Shown here: positions 25,254 to 34,466 of the stretch, piece after piece | How the letters are laid out: every line of letters starts with the position of its first letter | How positions within the stretch are numbered: position 1 is the first letter of the stretch | Source: Spirochaetota bacterium | GTDB lineage: Bacteria > Spirochaetota > JAGLSM01 > JAKPMW01 | Length of the DNA stretch: 63,413 nt | Assembly (NCBI GenBank): GCA_031283155.1 | Contig: JAITCI010000030.1 | Location: forward strand, 1-63,413 | Reading direction: 5' to 3' | Position numbers and translations under genes: made by a program | The notes under the pieces: generated by a model | What the model was told of the DNA's origin: nothing | Databases searched by the model: none | Seen by the model: only the letters and a program-made list of their open reading frames with translations

Positions 25254-25949
25254 TCAGTGCGCGGGACAGAGAAAGAGAAACAGGGCGCACCCCATCCAGA
25301 ACAGGCAGAACCCGGTCTGCGCAAAGAGGCGCGCTGTATTCCGCCGTGCAGGTACGCCCAACCGCGTTTTGGTACCGTGCAGGCGCGCCAGATCAAGAAT
25401 ATCCAATCGGCGCTTTTTCAGCATTTCGGTAAGGCGCGGAAGAATGAGCGGCATGAGGCCTAAGGTGCGATACAATACGCGCGCGGCGGCGGTGCCGGAT
25501 ACGCCAAACACGCGGAGCGGAGCGAGCAGGATGGCGAGTGCGCGCAGCACGGTACTCTGCCCAAAACGATGCAGGCTTGCCTGCGAGGCTAGCCCCAAAA
25601 AGGTAAACCGGAGCAGAAGAAGGATCGCTTCCGTAAGACCTTCGCTGTAGATCAATCCGGCGACAAGTTCCCTGCCGTTTTGGTTGGCAATAAGCGCGGC
25701 AAGCGAGAAAACAGCGCTTCCAAACAAAAGCCCTTTCAGAGCTTTCAGAAAAGCGCGAAGCGGAACAGATGTGAGCAGAATATCCGCGCAGAATACCGGA
25801 AGAATCCAGATATATTGAAGTGGATCGCGCAGCCTAAAGATGACGGCGCTTTGGGCGATGAGAATAAGTATGATGAGCCAGGCGGAAGCGTTCTTTTTGA
25901 AAGATGTTCGGTGGCTGCCTGCCGCATCCGGCTCGCGCGGGACTTGCAT
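25254..25949 (-). CDS. EcfT/CbiQ-like membrane protein, orphan
   Basis: Polytopic inner-membrane protein resembling the transmembrane coupling subunit (EcfT/CbiQ) of energy-coupling-factor vitamin or metal transporters. It has about five hydrophobic segments, a central ILLAPLRVFGVSGT followed by LMPLILPRLTEMLKKRR, and an Ala-Arg pair (DLARLHG) like the coupling-helix signature. No EcfA ATPase or S component is nearby. The start is uncertain: the ATG at 25949 has no clear ribosome site, and another at 26066 would add 39 polar residues; the frame beyond 26125 overlaps rplQ and is not coding. It could instead be a different small permease. Confidence 0.5.
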   Translation of the reverse strand: MQVPREPDAAGSHRTSFKKNASAWLIILILIAQSAVIFRLRDPLQYIWILPVFCADILLTSVPLRAFLKALKGLLFGSAVFSLAALIANQNGRELVAGLIYSEGLTEAILLLLRFTFLGLASQASLHRFGQSTVLRALAILLAPLRVFGVSGTAAARVLYRTLGLMPLILPRLTEMLKKRRLDILDLARLHGTKTRLGVPARRNTARLFAQTGFCLFWMGCALFLFLCPAH

Positions 25950-26124
25950 ATTCGATGTACTATTTTTGCCAGAACAGGCCGCAAAATGGATGTTGCACGT
26001 CTGGCGAGGGCCGGTGCTATTATCTCTGCGTATGCTCTTTGCCTGCGCTATATTCGGATTTTCCATAAGCAGAGTCAAATACGCCAAAGGGTATATACTA
26101 TTTGCCAGTTTGCGAGCGAATGGT

Positions 26125-26544
26125 TTAGCCCGCCGACGGGGCTTTGCTCTTTTTATCCTTCTTTTTGACGTCCTTCTTTTTTTTGCTCTCCTGCACAACA
26201 AGCTCTATCAGGGCGCGTTCCGCTGCGTCGCCCGGCCTGAAACCCAGGCGCATGATGCGTGTATAGCCGCCCGGGCGCTCCTTAAAACGCGGGCCGATAT
26301 CGTCAAAGAGCTTAATGAGAACATTGCGATCATGTATGCGTTTCGCGGCCTCGCGCTTATTGTGTACGCTGTCCTCTTTGGCTCTTGTGATCAGCTTTTC
26401 CACGTATGGCCGTACTGCTTTGGCCTTGTCGATGGTGGTGAGCATCCGCTCTCTTTTGAGAAGGTTGGTAGCCAAATTTTGCAATAAGGCCTTTCGATGC
26501 GCACTGGGTCTGCCCAGCTTGACTATTTTTTTCCCGTGTCTCAT
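26125..26544 (-). CDS. rplQ: 50S ribosomal protein L17
   Basis: bL17, last gene of the alpha operon. The core GRPSAHRKALLQNLATNLL and YVEKLITRAKEDSVHNKR is standard. The protein is 139 residues, about 20 beyond typical, ending in a Lys-rich tail (KKKDVKKKDKKSKAPSAG) that could contact rRNA. It starts 29 bases after rpoA, and no clear terminator follows. Confidence 0.97.
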   Translation of the reverse strand: MRHGKKIVKLGRPSAHRKALLQNLATNLLKRERMLTTIDKAKAVRPYVEKLITRAKEDSVHNKREAAKRIHDRNVLIKLFDDIGPRFKERPGGYTRIMRLGFRPGDAAERALIELVVQESKKKKDVKKKDKKSKAPSAG

Positions 26545-26573
26545 TGCCCGTACCTATTTAATCTTTCTTGCCG

Positions 26574-27608
26574 CTATTTCCTGTTCAACTGTGCCTTGAG
26601 CTGTCTGAGGCTGATATCCTTGGTACCGAGAACAAGGTTATAGCTCTTCAGTTTATTTTGTATCTCAGCCAGGGATTTTTTGCCAAAATTTTTTGTTTTG
26701 ACCATTTCCTCTTCCGAACGCTGCACCAGATCCCCAATGGTTTGGATATTGGCCATCTTCAGGCAATTTGAGGAACGTACCGAGAGTTCAAGTTCCTCAA
26801 CCGGAGTACTCAGTATCTTGCGCAAGCGTTCCTCAATCTCATCGCCCTCGCCGGTGTCAAATTCGGTTTCTTCATCAAAATTGATGAAGCAGGTCAGACA
26901 TTCCTTCACGATCTTTGCCGCCATTGCAAGAGCGTCTTCCGGTCTGACCGTGCCATCCGTGGCTATCTTCAGAAGCACCTGATCATAATCGCCGCGCTGA
27001 CCAACACGCGCATTCTTCAGGGTGAAAGCAACATTTTTAATGGGCGAAAAGATGGCGTCGATAGGAATGGCGCCAACCGTTTCGATAATCTCTTCGCTGA
27101 TCTTTTCCGCGCTCATATAGCCGCGCCCAACCTCGACCTGGAGATCGATGGCAAAATTGGCGTCATCATCCAGATTTGCGATAACCAAATCGGGATTGGC
27201 GACATATATCGCGTTATCCACCGCCAGATCGCCCGCCGTAAACTGCCCGGCACCCTTTTTTTCAATCGTGATGAGGCGGGATTCCTGATTATCCTCAAGG
27301 CGCAGGGCAACCTGCTTCAGATTGGCGATTACATCAATCGTATCCTCGCGCACACCCGCGATACTTTCAAACTCATTGGTTAACGGTATTTTTTTGGACT
27401 TTTCTATAAACTCAATCTTTATCGCTGTAACCGCATACCCGGGCACGGAAGAGAGGAGGGTTCTTCGCAGTGCATTCGCGATGGTGACTCCAAAACCCTT
27501 CTCGAAGGGCCCGGCGGAATACTCGCCATAGCAGGCATCCTGCCGCTCTTTTTTTAAGCTCACGCCCTTTGGTTTTTTGAAACCTCTGAGCAGATTGGGG
27601 CTACTCAT
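26574..27608 (-). CDS. rpoA: RNA polymerase subunit alpha
   Basis: Alpha subunit that nucleates RNA polymerase assembly. The N-terminal domain (about 1-235) contains [20 protein letters not shown], which binds beta and beta'. A linker follows, then the C-terminal domain (about 265-344; [34 protein letters not shown]) that touches UP elements and activators. Length is 344 residues, with a short N-terminal extension compared with E. coli (329). It lies between rpsD and rplQ as in most bacteria. Confidence 0.98.
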   Translation of the reverse strand: MSSPNLLRGFKKPKGVSLKKERQDACYGEYSAGPFEKGFGVTIANALRRTLLSSVPGYAVTAIKIEFIEKSKKIPLTNEFESIAGVREDTIDVIANLKQVALRLEDNQESRLITIEKKGAGQFTAGDLAVDNAIYVANPDLVIANLDDDANFAIDLQVEVGRGYMSAEKISEEIIETVGAIPIDAIFSPIKNVAFTLKNARVGQRGDYDQVLLKIATDGTVRPEDALAMAAKIVKECLTCFINFDEETEFDTGEGDEIEERLRKILSTPVEELELSVRSSNCLKMANIQTIGDLVQRSEEEMVKTKNFGKKSLAEIQNKLKSYNLVLGTKDISLRQLKAQLNRK

Positions 27609-27640
27609 TTATGCCTCCACTGTATCATTCAGCATATACA

Positions 27641-28267
27641 TCACTTCGAATAGAGTTCGATGATAAGCTGCGGCTTGACGTCGATCTCCAGATCACGCAC
27701 CTCGGGCAAAGAAGAGAGCCGCCCTGTAAATGCGGCATTATCCACTTCAAGCCAATGCGAATTGGAACACTTCAAAAGTTTTATCGCATTCGCGACGGAC
27801 GCAAGTTCCCTGGATTTTACCTCAACCGTATCGCCAACGCGCAAGATACGCGAAGGGATGGTTTCCTTGCGGCCATTCACGAGGATATGCCCCAAAACCA
27901 CCAGTTGGCGCGCTTCCTTGCGTGAACTCGCAAAATTCATGCGATATACAAGATTGTCGAGACGGCGCTCCAGAAGATGCACCAGATTCAAACCGCTCAC
28001 GCCGGGCATCCGGGTCGCTTCTCTATAATACATTCTGAATTGCTTCTCCAGAATACCGTAGAGCCGCTTTACCTTTTGCTTCTCGCGAAGCTGGGTTGCG
28101 TAATCGGAGAGCTTTTTCTTGCGCTTGCGCGTCACGCCGCCCTTTTTGCCCGGATCGCGGAGCTTAATAACAGGGCATTTCGACGAGAGACAGCGCGCCC
28201 CTTTGAGCATCAATTTTTCGCCTTCGGCTTTACATTGCTTGCAGGATGGTTTGAGATTTTTAGACAT
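27641..28267 (-). CDS. rpsD: 30S ribosomal protein S4
   Basis: uS4, a primary 16S rRNA binder that initiates 30S assembly and helps the ribosome unwind mRNA. The N-terminus carries a possible zinc-type Cys cluster (CKQC, CLSSKC), followed by the S4 RNA-binding domain (LERRLDNLVYRMNFASSRKE to about residue 160). The 208 residues match the family. In E. coli S4 represses the alpha operon; no pseudoknot was recognised here. It lies 32 bases upstream of rpoA. Confidence 0.97.
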   Translation of the reverse strand: MSKNLKPSCKQCKAEGEKLMLKGARCLSSKCPVIKLRDPGKKGGVTRKRKKKLSDYATQLREKQKVKRLYGILEKQFRMYYREATRMPGVSGLNLVHLLERRLDNLVYRMNFASSRKEARQLVVLGHILVNGRKETIPSRILRVGDTVEVKSRELASVANAIKLLKCSNSHWLEVDNAAFTGRLSSLPEVRDLEIDVKPQLIIELYSK

Positions 28268-28305
28268 ACCTTGCTCTTCCTCGCAGATGATTCATCTGAA
28301 CTTAA

Positions 28306-28701
28306 TTACACCCGCCGTCTTTTGGGCGGGCGGCAGCCGTTATGCGGAATGGGTGTGACATCGCGTATCAGAGTAACCACAACATCCGCCGCCTGCACCG
28401 CGCGAATGGCGGACTCGCGCCCGCTCCCCGGTCCCTTGACGTATACCTCCGCCTCATGCAAGCCATGTTCGACCGCCTTCCGCACGGCGGCGTCTGCGGT
28501 GATCTGCGCCGCATAGGGGGTGGATTTTTTTGCACCCTTAAACCCCTGACCGCCGGCGCTTGCCCAGGAAATGACGTTGCCATGCCTGTCGGTAATAGTC
28601 ACAATCGTGTTATTGAAAGTTGCCTGCACCTTGACAATACCGGCAGGAATATTCTTTTTTTCTTTCTTTTTGGTTTTTGTCTTTGCCTTGGTTGTCGCCA
28701 C
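28306..28701 (-). CDS. rpsK: 30S ribosomal protein S11
   Basis: uS11, part of the platform that holds mRNA in the exit region. Recognised by [37 protein letters not shown] and the terminal [13 protein letters not shown]. The 131 residues include a Lys-rich N-terminus (KTKKKEKKN). It sits between rpsM and rpsD. Confidence 0.98.
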   Translation of the reverse strand: MATTKAKTKTKKKEKKNIPAGIVKVQATFNNTIVTITDRHGNVISWASAGGQGFKGAKKSTPYAAQITADAAVRKAVEHGLHEAEVYVKGPGSGRESAIRAVQAADVVVTLIRDVTPIPHNGCRPPKRRRV

Positions 28702-28720
28702 GATACCACCCTTTTAAGAA

Positions 28721-29095
28721 TTATTTCTTTTTATTTTTTCCAATAACATTTTTACGCACTCCGCGGCGGGTTCGCGAATTGGTATGGGTTCTCTGTCCGC
28801 GCACAGGCAGGCCTTTCCGGTGCCGGATCCCCCTGTAGCAGCCAATATCCATGAGCCGCTTGATATTCATCTGCACCTCGGTACGCAGATCGCCCTCAAC
28901 TTTATACTTTTTTTCAATCTCGCTGCGCAAAAGGGTGATCTCATCGTCCACAAGATCGCGTACCCGCGTACCCGGGTTGACGCCTGTTTTTTCACAGATA
29001 TCCGCCGCGCTTGGCCGCCCGATACCGAATATGTAGGTTAAAGCGATATCGATTCTTTTATTTGCCGGCAGATCTATACTGGCTATGCGCGCCAC
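28721..29095 (-). CDS. rpsM: 30S ribosomal protein S13
   Basis: uS13, at the head of the small subunit, contacts 5S/L5 and the P-site tRNA. The 124-residue frame starts at GTG (29093-29095) with a GAGGA ribosome site, giving [14 protein letters not shown], the family's usual N-terminus. A longer open frame upstream would overlap rpmJ and is rejected. The C-terminal basic tail [17 protein letters not shown] is normal. It lies 10 bases after rpmJ. Confidence 0.97.
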   Translation of the reverse strand: MARIASIDLPANKRIDIALTYIFGIGRPSAADICEKTGVNPGTRVRDLVDDEITLLRSEIEKKYKVEGDLRTEVQMNIKRLMDIGCYRGIRHRKGLPVRGQRTHTNSRTRRGVRKNVIGKNKKK

Positions 29096-29105
29096 GTTTG
29101 TATCC

Positions 29106-29219
29106 TCATTTCTGCTTTTGCTTGTGCCTGGGATTCTCGCAGAGCACACGCAAAACATTTTTTCGCTTGATTATTCTGCACTTATCGCAGATTTTCTTTA
29201 CCGATGCACGAACCTTCAT
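29106..29219 (-). CDS. rpmJ: 50S ribosomal protein L36
   Basis: bL36 of 37 residues, found by translating the gap between infA and rpsM: it begins [19 protein letters not shown] and ends NPRHKQKQK. The zinc ribbon has Cys11, Cys14 and Cys27 plus His32, so it is the zinc-binding type. The ATG follows GAGGGTAAGG. Position after infA and before rpsM is standard. Confidence 0.96.
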   Translation of the reverse strand: MKVRASVKKICDKCRIIKRKNVLRVLCENPRHKQKQK

Positions 29220-29246
29220 ATCCTTACCCTCAAATACTTTTTGCTG

Positions 29247-29465
29247 CTACTTATACCGGTACACGATTCGTCCCCGCGTTAAATCATAGGGCGAGAATTC
29301 GATCGTGACCTTATCCCCCGGCAATATCCGTATATAATGCTGGCGCATCTTTCCGGATATATGCGCAAGCACTACGTGTCCATTCTCAAGCTCAACCCGA
29401 AACATGGCGTTTGGCAGGGCTTCCTTGACCGTCCCCGCCACCTCTATGGCGTCAGCCTTGCCCAC
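29247..29465 (-). CDS. infA: Translation initiation factor IF-1
   Basis: IF-1 occupies the ribosomal A site during initiation. The 72-residue protein has the OB-fold sequence [38 protein letters not shown] and the ending [15 protein letters not shown]. The start is the GTG at 29463-29465, which gives exactly the usual length and has a GGAAGTGGAG ribosome site; it overlaps the adk stop by 14 bases. The longer open frame is only the adk overlap. Confidence 0.95.
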   Translation of the reverse strand: MGKADAIEVAGTVKEALPNAMFRVELENGHVVLAHISGKMRQHYIRILPGDKVTIEFSPYDLTRGRIVYRYK

Positions 29466-30114
29466 AGAGTTTCTCCACTTCCTGCCGCAGCCTTGAATAA
29501 ATTTCATCGGCAGCCTGCTCGCCGTCTATTTCGGCGTAGAGTCCCTTTCCGCGATAATAGTTTACCAGAGGCTGCGTCTGGTTTTGGTAAACAAGAAAAC
29601 GCTCGCGTATCGTTTCTTCGTTGTCATCCTTGCGCTGCTCAAGCTGCGCGCCGCATACGTCGCATACGCCTTCCTGGGCGGGCGGGTTAAAATATACGTT
29701 AAAATTGGCACCGCATGCCGGACACTTCCTGCGCCCCAAAAGACGCTTAATCAGTATATCCTCGGCTACTACAATGTTAATAACGGCGCTCAGGCTTTTT
29801 CCACTTTTCTGGAGCATCTCGCCGAGCTTATCGGCCTGTTCCACCGTGCGCGGAAAGCCATCAAGGATAAAGCCTGCGGCACAGTCTTTTTCGGCGAACC
29901 GCTTCTCCACCATGCGGATCACCAGATCGTCCGGGACGAGCTTGCCGGAGTCCATATACCCCGCCGCTTCCTGGCCGAGCGCGCTCTGGCTTTTCCGTTC
30001 GCTTCGCAGAAGATCACCGGTGGAGATCTGCGGAATGCCGTATTCCGCAACGAGCCTTTCGGATTGCGTTCCCTTGCCTGCGCCCGGAGCGCCCAAAAGT
30101 ATGATATTCTTCAT
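29452..30114 (-). CDS. adk: Adenylate kinase
   Basis: Interconverts ATP + AMP and 2 ADP. The 220 residues begin [19 protein letters not shown] (P-loop), with AMP-binding QISTGDLLR, the DGFPRTVEQ motif and a long-type LID domain carrying four zinc-binding cysteines (CPACG and CDVCG, about residues 130-155). I start at the ATG at 30112-30114, with ribosome site GAGGA; the upstream frame runs into secY. Its 3' end overlaps infA. Adjacent secY-adk is typical; map is absent between adk and infA. Confidence 0.97.
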   Translation of the reverse strand: MKNIILLGAPGAGKGTQSERLVAEYGIPQISTGDLLRSERKSQSALGQEAAGYMDSGKLVPDDLVIRMVEKRFAEKDCAAGFILDGFPRTVEQADKLGEMLQKSGKSLSAVINIVVAEDILIKRLLGRRKCPACGANFNVYFNPPAQEGVCDVCGAQLEQRKDDNEETIRERFLVYQNQTQPLVNYYRGKGLYAEIDGEQAADEIYSRLRQEVEKLCGQG

Positions 30115-30121
30115 GCTTTCC

Positions 30122-31471
30122 TCACAATCCGCGCGGCTTGGGTCCGCGCAAGCGGGTGCGGCCAAAGAATCCGTCGTAATGCCGCATCAGGAGATAGGAT
30201 TCAATGCGCTTCATAATATCCAGATCCACCGAGACAATGATAATCAGCGAGGTGCCTCCCATAAGGTAAATCAGACTGGGCGGTACGTTCGCAAATATCG
30301 GAAAGAGGAGCAGGAGGCTTGGAAAGAGCGCTATCCCCGAAAGGAAAAGCGAACCCGGCAAGGTTATCCGGCTTAATACCTTATGGATAAACTCCGCCGT
30401 TGTTGGGCCGGGGCGGATGCCCGGAATAAAGCCGCCCTGCTTCTGGAGATTGTCCGCAATCTCGTTCGGGTTGTACTGAATCGACGTATAAAAATACGCG
30501 AAGAAAATGACAAGCATGGTATAACAAAAATAATAGAACCATGATTGGCGTGGATCCAGGATGCGCTGAAGCCAGACCATGAGTTCACTATCTCCGGCAA
30601 ACTGCGCTATCTGCGCCGGAAAGAGAATAACGGATGACGCAAAGATGATCGGAATAACGCCCGATGGATTGATCTTGAACGGGATATGGGTGCTTTGCCC
30701 CTGCATGACGCGCCGCCCTACCACGCGCTTCGCGTACTGAACCGGGATCTTGCGCGTACCTGTCTGCTCATACACAACCAGGCCAATCACCACCATCAGG
30801 ATACCCAGGAGAAGCAGCACAACCACAGGATTAACAACATTATGGCTCACCAGGGTAAAGGTTTGGTAAAACGCCTCAGGCATACGCGCCGCGATACCGG
30901 CAAAGATAAGAACCGATATACCGTTTCCGAGACCCCTCTCGGTTATTTGTTCGCCAATCCACATCAGAAAAACCGTACCCGTAACCACAGTCGCAATAAA
31001 ACCAATCATAAAAATGGGATCGCCTATATAGGGGCAGAGAGCCGGGTTACGCATCACAAGACCGCGCAGGATCACGAGATACCCGTATCCCTGCACTGCC
31101 GAAACCAAAATCGTACCATAGCGCGTATAGGACTGAATCTTTTTGCGTCCTGCGTCGCCCTCGCGCTGCAGCCGCGCAAGCGATGGAATCACAACCACCA
31201 AAAGCTGCATAATGATCGAACTGGTGATATAGGGCATGATGCCCAATCCAAAAAGCGAGAAACGCAATAACGCGCCGCCGGAAAAGAGATCAATAAGACC
31301 AAGGAGTCCGCCCTGCTGTCCGGAACGCAAAACCTCATCCATGGCGGAAAGATCGATCCCGGGTACAGGGATATGCGCCCCCATTCGGAAAACAAAGAGC
31401 ATCGCAACGGTAAAAAAGATCCTCTTACGGAGTTCCTGGATGGTAAAAATGTTTTTGAAAATTCCAGCCAT
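30122..31471 (-). CDS. secY: Protein translocase subunit SecY
   Basis: Central channel of the Sec translocon in the inner membrane. The 449 residues contain ten transmembrane helices, the conserved N-terminal stretch FTIQELRKRIFFTV, the plug region after GAHIPVPGIDL, the cytoplasmic loop with ASVILFPAQIAQF, and the C-terminal loop KQGGFIPGIRPG with the Arg needed for SecA function. It lies 43 bases after rplO and just before adk. Confidence 0.98.
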   Translation of the reverse strand: MAGIFKNIFTIQELRKRIFFTVAMLFVFRMGAHIPVPGIDLSAMDEVLRSGQQGGLLGLIDLFSGGALLRFSLFGLGIMPYITSSIIMQLLVVVIPSLARLQREGDAGRKKIQSYTRYGTILVSAVQGYGYLVILRGLVMRNPALCPYIGDPIFMIGFIATVVTGTVFLMWIGEQITERGLGNGISVLIFAGIAARMPEAFYQTFTLVSHNVVNPVVVLLLLGILMVVIGLVVYEQTGTRKIPVQYAKRVVGRRVMQGQSTHIPFKINPSGVIPIIFASSVILFPAQIAQFAGDSELMVWLQRILDPRQSWFYYFCYTMLVIFFAYFYTSIQYNPNEIADNLQKQGGFIPGIRPGPTTAEFIHKVLSRITLPGSLFLSGIALFPSLLLLFPIFANVPPSLIYLMGGTSLIIIVSVDLDIMKRIESYLLMRHYDGFFGRTRLRGPKPRGL

Positions 31472-31514
31472 ATCGATTCCTTACCCACGCCCGGGTTTTA
31501 TCCCTCAGGCGGTT

Positions 31515-32000
31515 TTACTTCTTTTCCCGAACAGCCTTTGGGCGAATGAATTTTTTCTTTTCTATTTTTGTGAAACTCCCGCCAACGGCGGCGATCTTTT
31601 CCTGAGCCGATTTGGATGCGCCATCAGCCGTAATGGAGAGCTTTTTGGTCAGCGCGCCATCCCCAAGAATTTTAACCAAAGCGGTTTTGCTCCTGACAAG
31701 CCCTATCTCATAGAGAAGTTCGCTTGTAACCACCGCCCCGTTATCAAGGACTTCGAGCTGCTCAACATTAACGATCTCGTACTCGCTGCGAAAGACATTG
31801 TTGAAACCGCGCTTGGGCAATCGGCGCTGAAGCGGCATTTGTCCGCCCTCAAACCACGCGCGATGCTTCGCGCCGCTGCGCGCAAGCTGCCCATTCGATC
31901 CCTTGCCGGCAGTACATCCCTGTCCGGAACCCGGTCCGCGCCCAACCCGCTTGGCTTTTTTGCGCGAATTCGGCGCAGGCTGCAATAAAAAATCACTCAT
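31515..32000 (-). CDS. rplO: 50S ribosomal protein L15
   Basis: uL15, a late-assembly component near the peptidyl-transferase region. It shows KAKRVGRGPGSGQG, a glycine-rich RNA-penetrating arm, and FEGGQMPLQRRLPKRGF. The start chosen is the ATG of MSDFLLQP (161 residues), preceded at good spacing by AGGTGAG; a GTG two codons upstream is less likely. It follows rpmD by 11 bases. Confidence 0.96.
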   Translation of the reverse strand: MSDFLLQPAPNSRKKAKRVGRGPGSGQGCTAGKGSNGQLARSGAKHRAWFEGGQMPLQRRLPKRGFNNVFRSEYEIVNVEQLEVLDNGAVVTSELLYEIGLVRSKTALVKILGDGALTKKLSITADGASKSAQEKIAAVGGSFTKIEKKKFIRPKAVREKK

Positions 32001-32011
32001 ATGCACTCACC

Positions 32012-32221
32012 TCAATTATTCGGCGCATCCTGAACGCTTATCAGATGCGCCACCTTAACAAGCATCCCCTCGATCTGCGGGTTCAGGGTATGTACCCTGC
32101 TTGCCCCAACACGCCGGAGTCCAAGCGAACGCAGAGTGTTAATCTGCGTTTCGGTGGAACCGATCATGCTGCGTACCAGCCTGACCTCTATCTTTTTTTG
32201 CGTCTGCTGTTCCGCACTCAT
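32012..32221 (-). CDS. rpmD: 50S ribosomal protein L30
   Basis: uL30, a small protein of 69 residues with the family core IEVRLVRSMIGSTETQINTL and LRRVGASRVHTL. It starts three bases after the rpsE stop and precedes rplO, the standard spc-operon order. Confidence 0.95.
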   Translation of the reverse strand: MSAEQQTQKKIEVRLVRSMIGSTETQINTLRSLGLRRVGASRVHTLNPQIEGMLVKVAHLISVQDAPNN

Positions 32222-32224
32222 AAG

Positions 32225-32824
32225 CTACTCCTTTGCAGCTGCGTCAGAAGCATTTACGCTGGCTGCATCAACCGTTCCATCGGAAGCGCCCTCATTCTCG
32301 GCCACACGTAATGCTGCCTCGCCAATCAGAAAATCGGAGAGCTTTTTGCCCCTGCGCTGCGCCACGGTTTTCAGATCCATCATCGATTTGAGGGCAAGAA
32401 AAGTGGCCTTCGCGACGTTGACGGGATTGGAGGATCCAATCTTTTTGGAGAGTACATCCTGCACCCCCGCAAGTTCAAGAACAGCGCGCGCGGCGCTTCC
32501 GGCGATGATACCGGAACCCTCGGTCGCGGGTTTCAGGAGAACCGACGAACTCGCGAATTTTACCTGTATCTGCTGCGGGATGGTTCCCCTCTTGAGCTTA
32601 ACCGTAATAACATTCTTGCGCGCGTTTTCAACCGCCTTGCGGATGGCTTCGGGTACCTCGCTCGCCTTGCCGTAACCGAGCCCGACATGCCCCCGCCTGT
32701 CGCCAACGGCAACCAGCGCGCAGAGAGCAAAACGGCGTCCGCCCTTCACCACCTTGGCAACGCGGTTCATGGCGACGACCTTCTCTTCGAACTCCTCCAT
32801 ATTCACCTTCCGTGAAGCCTGCAT
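32225..32824 (-). CDS. rpsE: 30S ribosomal protein S5
   Basis: uS5 sits near the mRNA entry channel and influences decoding fidelity. The double-stranded-RNA-binding N-terminal fold (EFEEKVVAMNRVAKVVKGG) is followed by VGDRRGHVGLGYGKASEVP and the C-terminal domain GIIAGSAARAVLELAGV. The 199-residue form starts at the ATG with GGAG upstream; a GTG six codons earlier overlaps the rplR stop. A short acidic/Ala tail (DAASVNASDAAAKE) follows the core. Confidence 0.96.
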   Translation of the reverse strand: MQASRKVNMEEFEEKVVAMNRVAKVVKGGRRFALCALVAVGDRRGHVGLGYGKASEVPEAIRKAVENARKNVITVKLKRGTIPQQIQVKFASSSVLLKPATEGSGIIAGSAARAVLELAGVQDVLSKKIGSSNPVNVAKATFLALKSMMDLKTVAQRRGKKLSDFLIGEAALRVAENEGASDGTVDAASVNASDAAAKE

Positions 32825-32838
32825 CGTCGTTTTCTCCT

Positions 32839-33201
32839 TCACACGCTGATACCTTTGGCGCGCAAACCCTCGGCAACCGCCGCCACCTGTCCATGATACA
32901 AAAAGCCGTTTCGATCATACACAACACGGGTGATCGAAAGCTCGCTCAGTTTAGCGGCAAGTTCCTCGCCCAGAGATTTGGCAATCGCGACAGTACAGGT
33001 CTTTACCTTTTTGCTTTGCGAACCCACGGCGCAGAGAGTGCGCCCTGCGGTGTCGTCAATGACCTGCACAAAAACATGCTTATTGCTTCGGAATACGCTC
33101 ACTCGCGGACGTTCAGCGGTTCCGGAAAGGGTATTCCGGATGCGTATCTTGCGTACAAGCCTCTTTCTGGCTTTTTCGCTTCCTGCTTTTCTTCTTAACA
33201 T
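32839..33201 (-). CDS. rplR: 50S ribosomal protein L18
   Basis: uL18 binds 5S rRNA in the central protuberance. The 120 residues include the basic N-terminus KARKRLVRKIRIRNTLSGT, RPRVSVFRSNKHVFVQVIDD and the end VYDRNGFLYHGQVAAVAEGL. It lies between rplF and rpsE. Confidence 0.97.
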   Translation of the reverse strand: MLRRKAGSEKARKRLVRKIRIRNTLSGTAERPRVSVFRSNKHVFVQVIDDTAGRTLCAVGSQSKKVKTCTVAIAKSLGEELAAKLSELSITRVVYDRNGFLYHGQVAAVAEGLRAKGISV

Positions 33202-33228
33202 GACCCATCTACCTTATTATGTCCTGAA

Positions 33229-33816
33229 TTATTTGCTGCCGGCTTTTCCGGCCTTACCGGCTTTCTTTATGACACGCTCGCCCTGATAGCGCACACCCTT
33301 ACCCTTATACGGCTCCACCGGACGGAATGCCCGGATCTCGCTGCTGATCTGCCCAACCTTTGCCTTATCGCTGCCGATCACCCGAATAATGTTTTCCTTG
33401 GCCTCATATTCGATAGAAATACCTTTTGGAATGGGATAGCTGATGGGATTGGAATACCCGAGTGAGAGTTCAAGAAGTCCTTCCTTGAGCGCCGCCCTGT
33501 ACCCCACTCCTTCGATTTTGAGAACCTTGGTGAAACCCTGCGTGACGCCTGTAACCATATTTGCGAGCAGCGCGCGCGCCAATCCATGAAAACATTTATC
33601 CTTTTTAAGCTGCGTCTTGCTCTTCACGCGAATCGTGTTTCCCTCTTGTTCAACAGCGATACAATCCGGAATCTTTTCACTTAAAATCCCCTTTGGCCCG
33701 CTGATGACAAGAACCGCGCCCTCCTGCTTCATGGTGACGCCCGCAGGCAGGACTATCGGCATATCCCCTATCCGCGAAGTAAGGCGTATTCGCTTGACTC
33801 GTGCCGCGTTTTCCAT
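33229..33816 (-). CDS. rplF: 50S ribosomal protein L6
   Basis: uL6, near the sarcin-ricin loop and factor-binding site. Two repeated alpha/beta domains are seen (GVTMKQEGAVLVISGPKG and FTKVLKIEGVGYRAALK), with the typical EPYKGKGVRYQGE near the C-terminus. The 195-residue protein starts at ATG 33814-33816; a TTG two codons upstream is less likely. A short basic/Gly tail (KKAGKAGKAGSK) extends the C-terminus. Confidence 0.96.
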   Translation of the reverse strand: MENAARVKRIRLTSRIGDMPIVLPAGVTMKQEGAVLVISGPKGILSEKIPDCIAVEQEGNTIRVKSKTQLKKDKCFHGLARALLANMVTGVTQGFTKVLKIEGVGYRAALKEGLLELSLGYSNPISYPIPKGISIEYEAKENIIRVIGSDKAKVGQISSEIRAFRPVEPYKGKGVRYQGERVIKKAGKAGKAGSK

Positions 33817-33841
33817 AATCAATAACCCTTTCTTCCAGGCC

Positions 33842-34246
33842 TTACCAGATGTAACAGACTATCTCGCCGCCAACACCCTGCTCGCGCGCTCTGCGATCAG
33901 TTAATACTCCGCACGAGGTGGAAACAATGACCGTCCCCATACCGTTAAAAAGCCTGGGCATTTCTTTTTTGCCGGTATACTTTCGCAAGCCCGGTTTCGA
34001 GATGCGCGTCAGGCCGCGAATGACCGGGGTTTTCGTTTGATCCGCTTCGTATTTGAGAAAGATGCGGATCCCCCCCTGCTTTTTATCCTCAAGCAGCTTA
34101 AAGTTTTTTATATAGCCTTCATTCTTGAAAATCTTGACGATCTCGATTTTCATTTTCGAAGCGGGCACGTCCACCTTTTCATGGCGCGCGCTGGAAGCAT
34201 TCCGCACCTTCGTCAACATATCAGCAATGGGATCAGATATACTCAA
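33842..34246 (-). CDS. rpsH: 30S ribosomal protein S8
   Basis: uS8 binds the central domain of 16S rRNA and in E. coli represses the spc operon. The protein has SDPIADMLTKVRNAS, the middle region KTPVIRGLTRISKPGLRKYT and the highly conserved GMGTVIVSTSCGVLTDRRA. The start is TTG at 34244-34246 with an AGGAG site nine bases upstream; no ATG fits the conserved N-terminus. 134 residues. Confidence 0.96.
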   Translation of the reverse strand: MSISDPIADMLTKVRNASSARHEKVDVPASKMKIEIVKIFKNEGYIKNFKLLEDKKQGGIRIFLKYEADQTKTPVIRGLTRISKPGLRKYTGKKEMPRLFNGMGTVIVSTSCGVLTDRRAREQGVGGEIVCYIW

Positions 34247-34268
34247 GTTCAGACTCCTGTCTTCAGAT

Positions 34269-34454
34269 TTACCAGCTCGACTTGCGTACGCCGGGAATAA
34301 GCCCCTCGCTCGCGAGCTTGCGGAAACAGATACGGCACATCTGAAAATCTCGCATATATCCGCGGGGGCGGCCGCATATCTTGCAGCGGCTGTATCTGCG
34401 CGATGAAAATTTAGGCGGTCTCTTTTGCTTTACGACCAGAGATTTTTTTGCCAT
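34269..34454 (-). CDS. rpsN: 30S ribosomal protein S14, zinc-binding type
   Basis: uS14 of the short zinc form (type Z), 61 residues. The zinc ribbon is CKIC near residue 24 and CRIC near residue 40, with all four cysteines present; the terminal [11 protein letters not shown] is standard. It helps assemble the 30S head. It lies between rplE and rpsH. Confidence 0.97.
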   Translation of the reverse strand: MAKKSLVVKQKRPPKFSSRRYSRCKICGRPRGYMRDFQMCRICFRKLASEGLIPGVRKSSW

Positions 34455-34466
34455 TCTTCACTCCCC

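Noticed and set aside
29247-29507. Longer IF-1 starting 14 codons upstream
   Set aside because: It lies within adk and lacks conservation; the GTG start gives the normal 72 residues with a good ribosome site.
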